Both the position numbers and the translations under genes were made by a program. This document shows, one piece after another, positions 5,431 through 5,724 of a stretch of 5,724 nt of DNA (position 1 is the first letter of the stretch; each line of letters starts with the position of its first letter). The stretch covers positions 1-5,724 of the forward strand of contig CAIVKT010000304.1 in assembly GCA_903906615.1 (NCBI GenBank), written 5' to 3'. The notes below the pieces were generated by a model, which was not told where the DNA came from, searched no databases, and saw only the letters and a program-made list of their open reading frames with translations. The DNA is from an uncultured Bacteroidota bacterium. Lineage in GTDB: Bacteria; Bacteroidota; Bacteroidia; Chitinophagales; Chitinophagaceae.

Positions 5431-5724
5431 TTAATACCTGATAACGCCCAGCAGGTGCGCATCATCAAATCGACGTACTTTTCTTAATACCTCAAACCCC
5501 TCACGGCTACCATCTTCGTTGGTATTACCTTCTATGGTATGCATCACAAATCCATGACGTTCCGTCCCTTGTATGATCAACGGGCCTACCATTTCCACTA
5601 TTCCGGTGTGGCCAGTAGTGGCGCTATGTTTAAAAAACACCTGGTCTCCGGGAAGAACAAGCTCGGGCCTTGATGATATTTCTATTTGGTGCAGCTTCAC
5701 ATTTACTGCCGTCTTGTTCCAGCA
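5431..5724 (-). CDS. CHAP-like cysteine peptidase (lysin), C-terminal part; 5' end beyond the window
   Basis: The frame is open to the right edge. The first visible residues are CWNKTAVN, so the ATG at 5700 is internal rather than the start. The 97 visible residues contain LVLPGDQVFF, the 'PGD' strand before the active-site His. They continue with GHTGIVE (His at visible residue 39) and HTIEGNTNEDGSREG (Asn at 67), then a strand with VLRKVRRF and LLGVIRY. The order PGD, GH.GIV, EGNTN..GS.EG, R.R matches CHAP/NlpC-like amidases or endopeptidases that cut peptidoglycan with Cys, His and Asn. The catalytic Cys is expected upstream; whether the edge Cys is it cannot be told. Lying at the head of tail genes, it may be a lysis enzyme or a tail-associated one. 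Confidence 0.75.
   Translation of the reverse strand, partial: CWNKTAVNVKLHQIEISSRPELVLPGDQVFFKHSATTGHTGIVEMVGPLIIQGTERHGFVMHTIEGNTNEDGSREGFEVLRKVRRFDDAHLLGVIRY

Noticed and set aside
5698..5700. ATG at 5700 as the lysin start
   Set aside because: The frame is open to the window edge through CWNKTAVN, and starting here would drop the catalytic Cys region of a CHAP-type enzyme.
1..5724. CRISPR array, tRNA or insertion sequence
   Set aside because: No regularly spaced repeats with spacers, no cloverleaf-like segment and no transposase-like protein is visible; the repeats present are short spacer elements.

Overview
The window is a one-direction block of phage-type tail genes, all read from the minus strand, so the biological order runs from high to low coordinates. 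The host is most likely a member of the Bacteroidota (Chitinophaga, Pedobacter or Mucilaginibacter-like). This rests on free use of ATA and AGG codons, A-rich rather than strong Shine-Dalgarno start contexts, a tail-gene set in the style of Bacteroidota prophages, and spacers filled with short GC-rich or dyad elements that resemble dispersed repeats of Bacteroidota chromosomes. The host assignment is inference; no host marker gene is present.

Layout in transcription order: (1) the C-terminal part of a CHAP-like cysteine peptidase or lysin, cut by the right edge (5431-5724); (2) a 143-residue protein with a LysM-like stretch and a Lys/Ala tail (4907-5338); (3) a contractile-tail sheath protein with an unusual hydrophobic N-terminal extension (3495-4832, mature-type start probably 4688); (4) a tail tube protein (2991-3422); (5) a tail assembly chaperone, G (2539-2931), followed by an overlapping -1 frame open reading frame with no start codon of its own (to 2363); (6) a 586-residue tape measure protein (555-2315); (7) a DUF6046-like baseplate or hub protein running off the left edge (1-513).

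Together these make the shaft of a contractile tail. The sheath surrounds the tube, the tape measure sets shaft length, G and GT chaperone the tape measure and tube, and the DUF6046-like protein belongs to the baseplate end. Capsid and packaging genes are not in view, so the window cannot tell a temperate myovirus from a phage-tail-like bacteriocin.

The strongest new observation is a candidate programmed -1 frameshift at the end of G: an A_AAA slip site two codons before the stop, followed at once by a 7-bp stem (2534-2540 with 2505-2511). It would fuse 60 further codons to G. The second is that nearly every intergenic spacer carries a repeat-like or dyad element placed directly after the upstream stop codon, including a perfect 25-bp repeat present twice (531-555 and 2964-2988). 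No gene-free stretch is longer than 100 bases, and I found no convincing promoter, terminator, tRNA or CRISPR array.
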